Positions 9,891 through 21,700 are shown, counted from the stretch's first letter. The stretch is DNA of 64,000 nucleotides from Tuctoria greenei (GCA_036927565.1 JAYESD010000003.1:95961591-96025590), one strand, 5' to 3'. The notes: a model not told the origin generated them from the sequence alone. A program made the numbers and translations.

Positions 9891-11381
9891 GGATTAGAAA
9901 CGATTAAAGATCAATATGAACATGATGCCGATTTCAAAGATGTATTGCTGAAATGTAAAGACAGAAAAACATTGAATAAATTTGTCCTCAATGATGGCTA
10001 TGGGTTTAGAGCTAACAAGTTATGCATTCCAGCTAGCTCCGTTCGTTTGTTGTTGTTACAGGAAGCGCATGGAGGCGGGCTGATGGGACACATTGGATTG
10101 AAAAAGACGGAGGACATACTTGCTGGTCATTTCTTTTGGCCAAGGATGAGGTGAGACGTGGAGCGCTTTGTTGCTCGCTGCACGACATGTCAAAAAGCTC
10201 GACTTAATCCACATGGTTTGTACATGCCTCTTCCTGTTCATAGCATGCCTTGGGAGGATATTTCTATGGACTTTGTTTTAGGACTGCCTAGAACAAAGAA
10301 GGGGAGGGATAACATCTTTGTTGTTGTGGATAGATTTTCTAAAATGGCACACTTCATACCTTGTCGTAAAAGTGATGATGCTACACATGTTGCTGATTTG
10401 ATTTTCCAAGATATTGTTAGATTGCATAGTGTGCCAAACACAATAGTTTCAGATCGTGATGCTAAATTTCTTAGCCATTTTTGGAGAACGTTATGGGCAA
10501 AATTGGGGACTAAGCTTTTATTTTCAACTACTTGTCATCCCCAAACTGATGGTCAAACTGAGGTTGTGAATAGAAGTTTATCTACCATGCTTAGGGCTGT
10601 TTTGAAAAAGAATATAAAAATGTGGGAAGAGTGTTTGCCTCATGTTGAGTTTGCTTATAATCGTTCCCTAGATTCTAGTACTAAGAAATGCCCTTTTGAG
10701 ATTGTTTATGGATTTGTACCCCGTGCTTCTATTGATTTATTAGCTCTTCCTTCAATGGAACGAGTGAATTTTGATGCTAAACATCATGCTGAATTGATCT
10801 TAAAATTGCATGAAACCACTAAGAAGAATATAGAGTGCATGAATGCCAAGTATAAACTTGCTGGTAGTAGGGGAAGAAAACTATCACTTTTGAACCTGGT
10901 GATTTAGTTTGGTTACATTTGCGAAAGGATAGGTTTCCTGATTTGAGAAAGTCTAAATTGTTACCTCGAGCTGATGGTCCATTCAAAGTGTTAGAAAGGA
11001 TTAATGATAATGCATATAAACTCGAGTTGCCTGCGAATTTTGGGGTTAGTCCCACATTTAACATTGCAGATTTGAAGCCATATTTGGGAAGAAGATGAGC
11101 TTGAGTCGCGGACGACTCAAATGCAAGAAGGGGAGGATGATGAGGACATCAACACCCTCAATACATCGACACCAACTCAGCTACCGGTTTCTGGTCCGAT
11201 CACTCGTGCTCGTGCACGTCAACTAAACTATGAGGTGAACTCGTTCTTGGCCTTATGTCCATCTTATCTAGACCGTGGAACTACGTGCTTTCTTGTTTTG
11301 CTTAGGAACAATGGGGAGGAGCCAATGGGAAGGGAATTCGCGTGGAGGGGATTTGGACAGCAGAACAGCACCAACTTGTGA
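9891..11381 (+). pseudogene. pol: Ty3-B integrase and C-terminal tail overlapping the 3' LTR
   Basis: The integrase inserts the cDNA. The zinc-binding region (GHIGLKKTEDILAGHFFWPRM ... CTTCQ) spans about 10085-10195 and is cut by a stop at 10152. The core has all three catalytic acids: SMDFVLG, SDRDAKF and DGQTEVVNR. After a frameshift near 10880 come the GDLVWLHLRKDRFP, LPRADGPFKVLERI and TFNIADLKPYLG modules. A last frameshift near 11085 leads into SRTTQMQEGEDDEDI, which reads through the LTR start and ends at 11379. No classical chromodomain is seen; the PITRARARQL tail in the LTR resembles the C-terminus of CRM-like elements. Confidence 0.9.
11125..11137 (+). other. Ty3-B polypurine tract
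   Basis: AAGAAGGGGAGGA lies immediately before the 3' LTR, where plus-strand DNA synthesis would be primed. Confidence 0.85.
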
Positions 11382-11998
11382 CGGCCACCACGATTCCATA
11401 CGGACTCCGATCTGGGCGTTCAAGTACTTCCTGGAAATATTATCAAGTCTACTTTCAAACGGATCTGGCCTCATGTCCATATCTATTGGGAGTAGGCCGC
11501 AATAGTTGTTTTAATACCAAGACCTTTTTCTGTCCATGGTGCTGCATCACCAAAATTGGGCCCATGGCCCATGTATCGTTTGGAGTCCATTAGGGACTTG
11601 TGATTAGGGTTTCTCACGACCCTAAATAAATAGTAGCAGCCGCCCTCATTAGCTGGTGGGTTTTGTTTATTCGTAAGTTAGCTTCTGCTGCTTCCTTGTA
11701 CACGCGCATGTCGACTAGATCGCCCGTCTACTTGTATCCAGAACCCCACTTTAGATTGATTCAACAGATAAGTGCTTGTTCTTCTTGTTCTTGTGTGTTC
11801 TTCGATTGCTTGCAGGAACAAAGGACCTCATGGTCAGGTTGATTGTGCGCCAGTAAGATCAATACAACTTCGGAGTTGGTGTACCAATCGCTAAGGCGCA
11901 TCGTCTTGGGGACGGTGTAGTCGGATCGCCAACGTCTTCTCCTCCACAAATCGAACCCTCCTATTCTCATCGAAAGATCAGGAACCAAGATCCTATCA
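11138..11998 (+). mobile_element. Ty3-B 3' LTR (861 bp)
   Basis: The LTR begins TGATGAGGAC and ends TCCTATCA. It aligns throughout with 4458-5325, with scattered substitutions and a few short indels, for example the loss of GGGAGGT before the TATA region. Confidence 0.95.
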
Positions 11999-12003
11999 GT
12001 GGA
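11999..12003. repeat. target-site duplication GTGGA, right copy (Ty3-B)
   Basis: This GTGGA is identical to 4453-4457. Confidence 0.93.
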
Positions 12004-12206
12004 GGCATGTGGGACTGATTGTTGATGTTACCAGCCTGCAGTTGTCCCATAGTCTGTACCATGGTCTGCATGAGCTGGTTCTGCATAGCCAAAAGCTACT
12101 CAATATTGATAGCTCCCTGAGCAGGTCCTTGTCCATTGTTGTTCTGAGGTGCTCCATTGTTCTCTTCCTCATCATTGCCATCCCTCTGGTTGCGAGTCCT
12201 CACCAT
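12004..12206 (-). pseudogene. gag: Ty3-A gag, N-terminal part (minus strand)
   Basis: The reading starts at the ATG at 12206 (MVRTRNQRDGNDEENNG) and passes an in-frame TAG near 12097, where CAG is expected. It then reads MQNQLMQTMVQTMGQLQAG, a Gln-rich N-terminal segment common in Ty3 Gag, up to the Ty3-B insertion. The frame continues into 4457-4031. Confidence 0.85.
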
Positions 12207-12453
12207 CTGAAGAAAAGCAAGAGATAATAATTTAGAAACATCCCTAACTATATGCATCTAGAGATATGAAACTAAGCAACTAACTAGCCTAAGTGTATAT
12301 GGCAATGATAAAGCATCAAAAAATCCTCAATTAAGCACACAAGCAAATAATATATAGCAAATAGCACACCAAACAAAAACACATCGATTCCTGAGTGCTC
12401 CTATGTGCTCCGAAGTGTCTATTGTATCTAGGTTGTGTCCTACGGTCAACTTG
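12207..12453 (-). other. Ty3-A leader between primer site and gag
   Basis: A short AT-rich untranslated leader without any recognised gene. Confidence 0.7.
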
Positions 12454-12467
12454 TGGCTCTGATACCA
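12454..12467 (-). other. Ty3-A primer-binding site (Met-tRNA)
   Basis: On the minus strand this reads TGGTATCAGAGCCA, the usual initiator Met-tRNA site, three bases from the LTR end at 12471. Confidence 0.9.
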
Positions 12468-14677
12468 ATTTGTGACACCCGGTTCCAAAAATGGACCAAG
12501 TGAACGCATATGTGTGCCCAGGATGTTCAACACACATACACGAGTGCAATCACAAAAGAGTATACAAAAAATTACCACAGAACAGGATTAATCAAGTACT
12601 TTTATTACACAATTCACATTATCCTCGAATACAAGCTCTAATGAATATTAATGATAAGTTCAACTAATGCAGCGGAAATCAACTAAATAAGCAGCTAAGC
12701 AAATAGGGCATAGCGCAGCTCCAATCGACAACACAGGCAAGCTGATGGTAGACACGGCCTAGAACTCCACATTATCATCGTTAAACTCCAATCCTAACTT
12801 GCAACTGTTGGTGGTGGGGGGGGGGGATTGCAAGGGTGAGTACATGTCGTACTCAGCAAGTGTGGAAAGTATGACATGTAGCTGATACAAATGGCGAATA
12901 TAATAAACGCTATGAGCTAAAAAGTACATTAAAACATTTAAAAAACAATATATTATATTTATGTGAAATAAACCCATCATAAACCATATAGTCATCATAA
13001 TACTAGTCCACATTTCAATACCATCATCCATATTCCAGATTTCACATTACCATTAACCATGTCCAATGCCATAAATCATAGTACCATCCATAACCATAAC
13101 CATGTTATCAACCATAATCATAAGCAATACCAAACCATTACCCAGTTTCCTCTAATCATGGAAGTTGTCCAGGTGCTCATAACCGGGAGCACGGCTATCA
13201 TGATAGTTTTATTAGACTCTGCAGAGCTTATACCACTTTACCCACGTGTTTGTGATTTCATCACATGTCGACGACTAAAGAACCTCCCTTATGCCAATTA
13301 CACTTCCTTTGGTGTATGGCAAGTAAATCACAAAATAGCCTTTACAAAGGGATTACTAGTCTATTCAGACCCCACTGAGGTTCTACAGGTGGTGATGTCC
13401 CCAACTGAGCACATCTTCAACCAAGGGCCCCCTCTTGAGCCATTGGGATCCCAGGATAGTCCCACCAATCATCAACAAACCCAATCCGACTACCCCTTCC
13501 CCGAGCATCCTTAATGGTCAAAGTAGCACTAGCGAAGCCCTAATTAATCAGCTACGCTGCACCCATACTTGGCCTCATGGTGGCACTGTAGTCCTGGCTT
13601 ATTCTCGCATGAACCGGTCCTTAGATCTAAAGCAAGCAAACCACCATAAAATCAAACCCATCCACATACCATACTTGCTTAGATCACCCATTACCATATC
13701 ATATTAACCAGTTCATGTTGATCAAATCTCATAAATGCATAATTAAATGTGTAATGTTGTTTTCCCAACCCAATTAATTAAGTGAAGCAAAAAGGTAAAA
13801 ATCCCTTCCCGACACTCTACCATAAATTCCCGGTGACAAGGGTGGTCAAACAAATCTAGTAAACTTCCTATCGTAGGATTTCCCATAAATTGACACAAGT
13901 ATGCAGTTTTGCAAACAAAACATTTACTTTAAAAATAGGATCAACATGCTTCAACGACACTTGCCTTGCTCTTGGGATTGGTTCGCGTCAAAGCCTTCAA
14001 ACTCTTGGTGCTGGAGATCCTCCGCAGCACTCTATAGCGCAAATCTGTCAAATCCGCACAATAACATACAAGACAAGAACAAAATCAAAGAGTGCACAAA
14101 TATTACTCAATATGACATGATATGCATGATTAATGCAAATAAAAGGTGAAACTTGTTAATGAGTTGCTTTTAATGATCACTAACTAGTTCTAATATATTT
14201 TAACAAGTTTATACAGGTTTGAAGTTGATTAGATCAAATTTTAGTTGTAATTCAATAGAAATTAACCAGGAAAATTGGACTAGTCTACTAGGGATCAGAT
14301 AAGTCCGCACTGCGCGAGAACAGCAGATTAGGGTTTTCTAGATCGACGTGAATTTGGGGAGACGGGATCGTATTCATGTAAGGAAAAGGAAGTAGAATGT
14401 ATACCAGGTGTCTAGAACTCCAATGAACCAAAGATCTTGGAGGTAACACTTGGATCTTAAACGATCTAGGGATGGTGAAGAACTTGATGGTGGGTTGTTG
14501 ACGAAGAACGCGAAGTTGATGGAGATCTTGATCCTCTTTCGTTTCCTCCTCCTCTTCTTCTTCTTCTTCTTCTTGCTCTAGATCTCCTTCTCCCTTCTTG
14601 GTGGTGGCTATCCACGAGCTAGGGTTTGGGTGTGGAGGAAAAGTGGCAAATAGATGTCAAGCCAATGGGTGGGGTTG

Positions 14678-14689
14678 TTTATATAGAGG
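14678..14689 (-). promoter_or_regulatory. TATA box in the Ty3-A LTR
   Basis: CCTCTATATAAA on the minus strand. It resembles the CTATAAAAA boxes of the Sirevirus LTRs in the window and sits downstream of the motif array. Confidence 0.6.
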
Positions 14690-14849
14690 TGGAGGATAGG
14701 GTTAAATGGATTTCGAGTTTGGGATGAGTAGAGGTCGGTTTAGAGTCCCACATGGGCTCTAAAAGAGTTAGGCACGACGTCCATAGGCCACTTAAAGTAA
14801 AACCCAAGAAACAAGTCGTGAAACAAAAGATCAACTCGGAGTTGCGATA

Positions 14850-15220
14850 TATCGGACAAGTGCGAAAAGGACCGAACTAGTCCGAAGTTGTCCAGAGAAA
14901 AATCGGACAAGTTCGAACTGGACATCGGACAAGTCCGAACTTATCCAGAGGGGAAAAATGGACAACTCTGGCAAAAAATCAGACAAGTCCGACTTCGATC
15001 AAAGAAGAAAATGGACAAGTCCGATCGAGTACCGGACTAGTCCGGACAAGTCTAGGGACTTAACGAATTTTCCAAGGGTTTTGGAACACCGGACTAGTCC
15101 GCACAGGACTGGACAAGTCATAAGGTTTCCAGAGGGAAAAACAGACTAGTCCGCAGAAAAACGGACAAGTCTGATCGAGGTCAGAGAGAAATCTGACTAG
15201 TCCGCACCAAAAATGGACTA
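14850..15220. promoter_or_regulatory. CGGAC(T/A)AGTCCG motif array in the Ty3-A LTR
   Basis: At least ten close matches are present, for example CGGACAAGTCCGAAC near 14927-14941, CAGACAAGTCCGAC near 14979-14992 and the perfect palindrome CCGGACTAGTCCGG at 15032-15045. It lies 160-530 bp upstream of the TATA box. An isolated relative (GATAAGTCCGCAC) occurs near 14297. Confidence 0.85.
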
Positions 15221-15355
15221 CTTCGCACTTCCCAGAATTCTTAAGTGCGGTTTTGTTTCTAATTCATTTTAAACTTGTTCCTTTTTATGTTGATTAATGT
15301 TAGACATGTATAATAATGGATGCAGGGCATGATGCATGAAAATGAGGGTGTTACA

Positions 15356-15616
15356 ACGTGGCAGCACCGGAGCCCTCTCCCATGGGGGAGCGGGATCCCA
15401 CCCTGCTGGACGCGTGGCCGCTTGGGAGCTCGTCTCCAAGGGGGAGCTGGACTCTCCCTTGGGGTATATGTCAATACTCCGAACCCCGTATCTGAGGTAG
15501 AGGGGTCGAGGCCTTCTGGACACATGACGCTCCCAGACACTGCCTTGGCAGGAAGACAGGGCTCCTAGGAAGCTTTAGCTTGTGTGCGGGGGTACCCAGT
15601 ATGTCGGGTACCAACA
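15356..15616 (-). mobile_element. Tat-type LTR fragment (probably the Tat H 5' LTR)
   Basis: On the minus strand it starts TGTTGGTACCC at 15616 and follows the same plan as the Tat F LTR: TGTyGGTACCC, about 10 bp, GGGTACCC, then CGCACACA, and later GGTGCTGCCACGT. It is cut at 15355 by the Ty3-A LTR end. It abuts the Sire-2 reverse transcriptase at 15617. Confidence 0.75.
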
Positions 15617-17181
15617 ACAACCCTAGGTTAGATGTATGAAGTAAATAGCACAAGATTCTCTTTAGGACTGTCAAGTGACACTCCTTAGGAGCAGCTTGAA
15701 ACCTTGCACACATGAATACACTTAACACAATATCGGGCCTAGATGCACAAAGGTAAAAAAGGGATCCAATCATGCAATGGTATACCTTTTTATTGACACT
15801 AGGGCTGTCTTGGTTGAGGTCGAGATGCCCGTTTGTGTCCATTGGCGTCTTGATGGGCTTGGCCTTCTCCATATCAAACTTTTTAAGTATATCTTGAGTG
15901 TACTTTGTTTGACATATGAATGTGCTTTCTTTGAGATGTTTCACTTGGAAATCTAGAAAGAACTTCAATTCTCCTATCATCGACATCTCAAACCTCTCCG
16001 TCATAATTTTGCTAAACTCCACACAAAAATATTGGTTAGTAGAACAAAATATTATGTCACCGACATAATTTGGCATACAAATAAATCATCATCCATGTTC
16101 TTAGTAAAGAGTGTATAGTGGGTATTCCCTATCCTAAAACCATTGACAATGTGAAAATCTCTAGGGCACTCATACCAAGCTCTAGGAGCTTGTTTGAGCT
16201 CGTACAGAGCTTTATGGAGCTTAAATACATGGTTAGTATACTTATCGTCCGTGAAGCCGGGCGGTTGCTCCACATACACCTCCTCCTTGATTGGACCATT
16301 GAGGAAGGCACTTTTCACATCCATTTGATACACCTTGAAATCGTTGTGAGTAGCATAGGCCAATATCATGTGAATAGATTCAAGCCTAGCTATGGGAGCA
16401 GAAGTTTCATCGAAATCCAAACCTTCTAACTGTGAGTACCTCTTGGCCAGAAGTCTAGCTTTGTTTCTTATCACCACTCCATGCTCATATTGCTTGTTGC
16501 GTAAGACCCACTTGGTGCCTACCATGTTGGCATTAGGTCTTTTCACAAGCTCCCACACTTTGTTTCTCTTGAAGTTGTTGAGCTCCTCTTGCATTGTCAT
16601 CACCCAATCCGGGTATCGTAGGGCATCTTCAACCTTAAGTGGCTCCAAAGAAGACAAAAAGGAATAGTGATCACAAAAGTTAGCCATACGAGAACGAGTC
16701 ATTACCCCCTTGGATATATCTCCAAGTATGTTGTCAACAAGATGGGCCCCTTCAACACATTGATGGACTCTTGGGTGAGGTACACTAGGTCCTGGGTCAA
16801 CTTCTTCATCTCCCCCTTGATTATTGCCACCATTTTGATCTCCATTTTCTTGATCATGGTGATTTTGATCTTGTTCTTGATCTTAGGGAGCTTGGGCTTG
16901 ATCTTGTGCTTGGGGCATCTCTTGCGATGAAGATGGGTCACTTGGGCCTTGTTGCTCTTGTGGTCATATATCACCAAGTGCCATCCTTCTCAACACCATA
17001 CATGGTGCATCTTCTTCATCTAGCACACATTGATCAACTTGCTCCAGTTGGGAGCCATCAAACACCACGTCACGTGCGATTTCAACACACCTTGAGGTTT
17101 TGTTGAAGACATGATAAGCATAGGTGTTTAAATCATAGCCAAGCAAGAAACTTCATCGAATTTCAAAGTGAACTTCGAAAT
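15617..17181 (-). pseudogene. pol: Sire-2 reverse transcriptase region of pol (minus strand)
   Basis: This is the Ty1/copia-type RT (RVT_2 family). It is recognised by WVMTMQEELNNFKRNKVWELV, NMVGTKWVLRNKQ, ARLLAKRYSQLEGLDFDET, DVKSAFLNGPIKEEVYVEQPPGF and KALYELKQAPRAWYE. The catalytic YVDD is YVGD (16056-16067), so one essential Asp is lost. After IGSLFYLCASRPDI and the VLKRILCYLLHTSNLGL helix the reading is cut at about 15620 by the Tat LTR, so RNase H and the 3' LTR are missing from the window. Upstream (17146-16964) is the linker of the type YDLNTYAYHVFNKTSR. Confidence 0.92.
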
Positions 17182-18087
17182 TCAAGGCTTCTTGTTGGGA
17201 ATATAAGATTTGCTGCCAAAGATTATAAAGTAGGAGATATTTTGTTTGTTACCCATTAGAAATTCATATGGAGTCTTCTTCAATAGGCAATCAAAGTAGA
17301 GGCGGTTTGTGGCATGGCAAGTGGTGTTGACTTCTTCTGCCCAAAACCGATTGGATATCTTGTACTCATCAAGCATGGTCCTTGACATCTCTATTAGAGT
17401 TCGGTTCTTCCTTTTTGCCACCACATTTTGTTCGAGTGAGTAGGGTGTCGAAAACTCATGCTTGATGCCCTCCTCGTTCAAGTACGCTTCAACTTGGGTG
17501 TTCTTGAATTTGGTGCCATTGTCTCTCCTTATCTTTTTTTTTATTATCAAGGAGAACTCAATTTCGGGCTCTCCTTAAGAAACTCTTGGGGACACCTTGT
17601 GTTTCACCTTTGTCATGCAAGAAAAACACCAAAATAAAGAAAGAAAAGTCATCAACAATAATAAGCCATATTTGTTACCGCTAATGCTTATATAAGCAAT
17701 GTGACCGAAGAGGTCCACCATGTGTAGCATCTCCACTGTTCTTGTGGTTGTCATCACATTCTTGGCAGGATGAGATGCTCTGACTTGTTTCCTGGCTTGG
17801 CACGCGCTACAAGGCCTATCTTTCTCAAAAACAACATTCTTTAGACCTCGAACGTGATTGCCTTTTAGAAGTTTTTGAAGATTCCTCATACCAACATGGG
17901 CTAGTCTACGGTGCCACAACCATCCCATGTTGCTTTTTGCCATCAAGCATGTGTCAAGTTGAGTTTTATCCGCAGTTAAGTCCACAAGATAAAGCTTTCC
18001 TTTGAGCACACCCTTGAAGGCAATTGAGTTATCAATTCCTCTCAAGACAATCACACCCTCATTAGTGAACAAGCAATTATATCCCAT
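17182..18087 (-). pseudogene. pol: Sire-2 integrase (minus strand)
   Basis: The zinc-binding part is WHRRLAHVGMRNLQKLLKG ... CSACQARKQ (about 17930-17790). The core has a first Asp displaced by an insertion (LHMVDLFGHI), a second Asp in DNGTKF, and NVVAKRKN where the family has NGVVERKN, so the catalytic Glu is Lys. A frameshift near 17550-17575 separates the halves, and a lysine-rich slippage region (KKKIRRDN) sits there. The C-terminal part has NRFWAEEVNTTCHATNRL. Gag-pre-integrase sequence (GYNCLFTNEGVIVLRG) precedes it. Confidence 0.9.
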
Positions 18088-18705
18088 CTCATAATTGAGA
18101 AATGGATAATAGATTGTAATCTAGAGACTAAACATCCATGACATGAGAAATAGTGTGTTGTGGAGAAATAGAGATTTTACCCCTACCTAGCACCTTGCAT
18201 TGGCTATTGTCTTCAAAGTAGATACCTTGACTTGGATTATTGTTTTCTTCATGCTCCACAAAACATTATTCTCGCTCCGTCATGTGGTTGGTGCATCCAC
18301 TATCTAGCACCCACTTTGTACCACCGGAGGAGTAAGCCTACAAAACAAGTTTAGGCTTTGGTTTTAGGTACCCCAGTTTGGTTGGGTCCTTTGAGGTCAG
18401 TGACAAGGCATTTGGGCACCCACACACAAGAGTTTGGGCTCTTTCGGAGTGGCCCAACATATTTAGCATAGGAACGACAAAATTTGTTTCTCATAAGCAC
18501 ATAAGATGTATCAAAATAATGAAACATAGTTAAGTTGGCATTTTGAGCATCTTTGTCAAATTTCACTATTTCAAGAGAAGTAGATGCATGATGTTCTTTC
18601 TCGCCTTGATATGAGCCTTCTTTGACAAACTCAATTCACATATTGTTATTCTTGGGAATCCTAGCATTTTGCTTTCCTCCCCTTGAATAGCCAAGACAAT
18701 CTTTG
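18088..18705 (-). pseudogene. pol: Sire-2 protease and end of gag (minus strand)
   Basis: The protease motif WVLDSGCTNHMT is readable near 18272-18310 on the minus strand and is followed by a stop. Upstream, 18566 to 18351 matches the Sire-1 segment that contains YVLLRNKFGKAYA and WVPKCLL. The element is interrupted at 18705 by Ty3-C and resumes at 45304. Confidence 0.8.
18701..18705. repeat. target-site duplication CTTTG, left copy (Ty3-C)
   Basis: CTTTG flanks the LTR start at 18706. It is identical to 45304-45308 beyond the other LTR. Confidence 0.93.
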
Positions 18706-21700
18706 TGTGGGGACCGGAATCTCGACCTCTAAGGATCTCATTGGGTGGTGTCGTGTGATGCGACACCCAACAGTATACAAGAAAAGAATGAGAACAAATT
18801 ACAATACCAAGTTTTTATTTATAAACACAGCAGAAGTTTTACAATACTAAACGAAAAGGAAAGAGAACTATACATCATAGCTACACTCTCGGCACTAGCT
18901 ATGCAAAAGCAAAGTCATCCATGCCCTGGATACTTCGCACTAGCAACACCCAACTTACGGCGGCGTGCAGGGTTCCCACTCGGCTGTAAATCCTAGAGGG
19001 GGTGCAGCCTCGTCATCGAACCTGTCATCAATCGCATAATCTGCAAAAACTTGTTAACTGCAAACGTGAGCTTAAGGCTCAGCAAGACTAACCCGTCTCA
19101 CTAGACATATGCAGAGGTGAATACTAAAACATAGGTAAGGAATAGCATAAAGGACACGCCTACAAGTGGATCCTTATGGTCATGTTTTAAGTAGCACATG
19201 ACATTCTTCAGGCACAACACATCATAGACTCCACAATCAAACAAGAAATGCTTTGCCGATCATATGACATGCCCAAAGCACATAATGCTATTATAGGTAA
19301 AGTATGGGGAAACTGTGATCTTTCAATTGTGCTATCTCTAAGCCATACAAGGTTGCAAAACAATTACAATTCAATACATCATATTCTCCAGACTTCATCA
19401 GTATTTATTACGTCATGACACAATGAATAAGTGGTACTCTATTACCGCGAGGGACGATGATTGCAATCAGGACACACCTGGTCAACACGACACATACACA
19501 CTTTCGGAAATGCCAGTGAGTAATTACAGCAGTACCTACATAGCACTTCAATACTAGACGTATATGGCCGCCTTTCACCAAACACTCGAATGCTGAACCA
19601 GTCAATCAGTCACGAGCAGGAGGTCACTGCGTGGGGCGTACTCTCACGTGCCCACCAGCTGATTTACACCTCGTTGCCCTCAACCTACACCTATAAAACA
19701 GAACGGTATGCCTCGACAAACCAGTATCAAGCTACGTCAGTTTGTTGGAGCCCATTTCTCCAGTATGTCACTAGTACAATTCAAGCTTGTCCAGCGGGGC
19801 CGCACACGAATCGGTCCTCAATCGACACAAGAAGGGCTACGCACGTGAGACCACATCTCGCTTCATCCTACCCGCTGCTCGGTCTGAATTTCATATTCAT
19901 AAGCCATTTCTTCATCTAATCCATCTGTGTGATAAAATCCTATCTCGCGAGTAGATTCCCACTACTCGACTTCTACCGGATTCCTATGAATATAAGCAGG
20001 GCAATTACTACACGAGTCTGTGAGCTATTCTAACCACTCCCTGGGTTCCTTGGTCATGCAAGTGGATGTCAAACACCTTAAATGTAATACACAAACATCT
20101 GAAGATGTAAGGTGAATGAAAACTGCAAAGACACTGTGAGGAAACTTAAATGCAAAACGGGGCTTGCCTGAATGCGAGCCTGAGTCTATGTTAGTCTCTG
20201 GCAGCTGGACTTCCAAAGCTTTCGGCTGCTCCTCGACTTCAGTTACTACACGTTATGCATATACTATATATGAATGACTTTGAAAATAATCAATATGCTT
20301 AAGGTCATAAGCTAATATCTTATGATAAAATAAGATAATGATCTTAATTGGCTTTGGGACTTTTATGTAGATACTAGTGACCATAGTGGAGACTCTTGCA
20401 AAGAACATGAGATGATCAAGGAAGTTTGTTGTTCCTAAAAATTATGGTAAGCAATAAACTTCTCTAAATTTTGGTTGAAATCTTGGAGATCTATCATGGC
20501 TACCAGTGGTCTTACCATGTAGAGGGGGTCTCACTGGTTCTAGGAAAATTTGTTTCACAATTTTCTAAGATTCCTACAGGGAGAAACTGATTTTTCAAGT
20601 TTGGGGAAATTTCTGAAATTGATTTTGTATTTTTTTCAATTTATAACTACATAGAGAGTTCGAACACTGATCAACCCAGTAATTGAAGTCCAATGAACTT
20701 TAAATTTGTCTCGAGATCAGGTGTATTAATAAGAGTGTTCTGACCAAAATAGGGAATTTTCCAATTAACAAAATAGGAGTAATTAATTTCCCAAGCAGTT
20801 AGCTCAAAGGAATTAGTTATAAAAATTTTGGGATTTTCATGTCCAATAAATTGCATTACTACAAAGTAGAGATTTAGATGAGTTTACCAGAATTTATTTG
20901 GAAAATTTTGAGCAATTCTACAAGGAGTTAAGGATTTTCCATGTTGTGGCAAAATCAGGAATAAAATTTCAATTGGAAATTATTTGAATAAAGGGTTGGG
21001 CCAACGTATTCGAAATGGGCCAATCGGGTTGAAGCCGCACGGGGGCCACAGAATCAACCCACGTAGCTGCACGGGATCTTTGGACCGCAGCTGATCCGCG
21101 CGCTCGCACGCGTCACTAACACGTGGGGCCCGCGGTCTTCGTCTTCCTCGCGACGCGCCGCTCGGCCATGGCAGCGCTGCACCGTTGAGCTCACCGCGAT
21201 GGCTGCATCGACCTCCACTCGCCTTGGTACTGACCGCCAAACCATAAAATCGACCGCACAACAAGATGGTGGGGTCATATCGTGGTAGTGACGGCCGGAG
21301 ATGGCGGTGCGACGAAGGCGGCGGAGCTAGGGTTTCGGCTATCATCGGAATCGCATGGGGATGGCGCAAAAGGATCACGAAAAAGCTAGAAACATTCCTG
21401 GGAGCATGAGGATGATGATTTTGATGTTAGGAAGGGGTGACATTGCCGGAAAAGTCGACTTCGACTATGGACCGACGGGGTTCTATTGGCGGTGGGGAAA
21501 ACTTGAATATCTCATGCTTCATTCGATGGTGTCTATTGATTTTTGGTAGGGGGTGCGCTAGGAGGTACTGAATATAATCTTTAACTGGATTGAAGAATTA
21601 TTACATGTAGAAATGGAATTAAACCGACGAGTGAGCTAGTTCAATGGCAACGGCCGAAAGAAATACTGGAAGATACTGCTCGATACTGAATGAAAGGAGG

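Larger units (their letters stand above)
4458..11998 (+). mobile_element. Ty3-B: complete chromovirus-type LTR retrotransposon, inactive
   Basis: A 7.5-kb element has two near-identical LTRs (4458-5325 and 11138-11998), a Met-tRNA-type primer site, a purine tract before the 3' LTR and a perfect 5-bp target duplication. The order is gag, protease, reverse transcriptase, RNase H, integrase, the Ty3/gypsy order. The end of pol runs into the 3' LTR and ends in a PITRARARQL-type tail, a layout I associate with CRM-like chromoviruses; that assignment is tentative. It inserted into the gag of Ty3-A. In-frame stops (6510, 9163, 9307, 9565, 10152) and frameshifts (about 7560-7610, 9820, 10880, 11085) make it non-autonomous. 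The largely similar LTRs suggest it is one of the younger layers. Confidence 0.95.
12471..15355 (-). mobile_element. Ty3-A 5' LTR (about 2.9 kb, minus orientation)
   Basis: On the minus strand it begins TGTAACACCCTCA (15355) and ends GGGTGTCACA (12471), next to a good primer site. The partner 3' LTR is not in the window. A TATA box lies near 14678-14689. The stretch 14850-15220, upstream of it, is packed with CGGACAAGTCCG/CGGACTAGTCCG motifs. A run of 11 G occurs at 12816-12826. Small ORFs inside show no family resemblance. Confidence 0.85.

Noticed and set aside
12454..12467. tRNA gene near TGGTATCAGAGCC
   Set aside because: Only the primer-binding complement of the tRNA 3' end is present; no cloverleaf can be drawn.
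12816..12826. Run of 11 G as a structural signal
   Set aside because: A single homopolymer in an LTR with no partner tracts; more likely slippage or a sequencing uncertainty.
15356..15616. Same element as 48686-49245
   Set aside because: Both are Tat-type and minus-oriented, but the left one ends in a true LTR terminus inside the Sire-2 RT, while the right one is the host into which Sire-2 inserted; they are different insertions.
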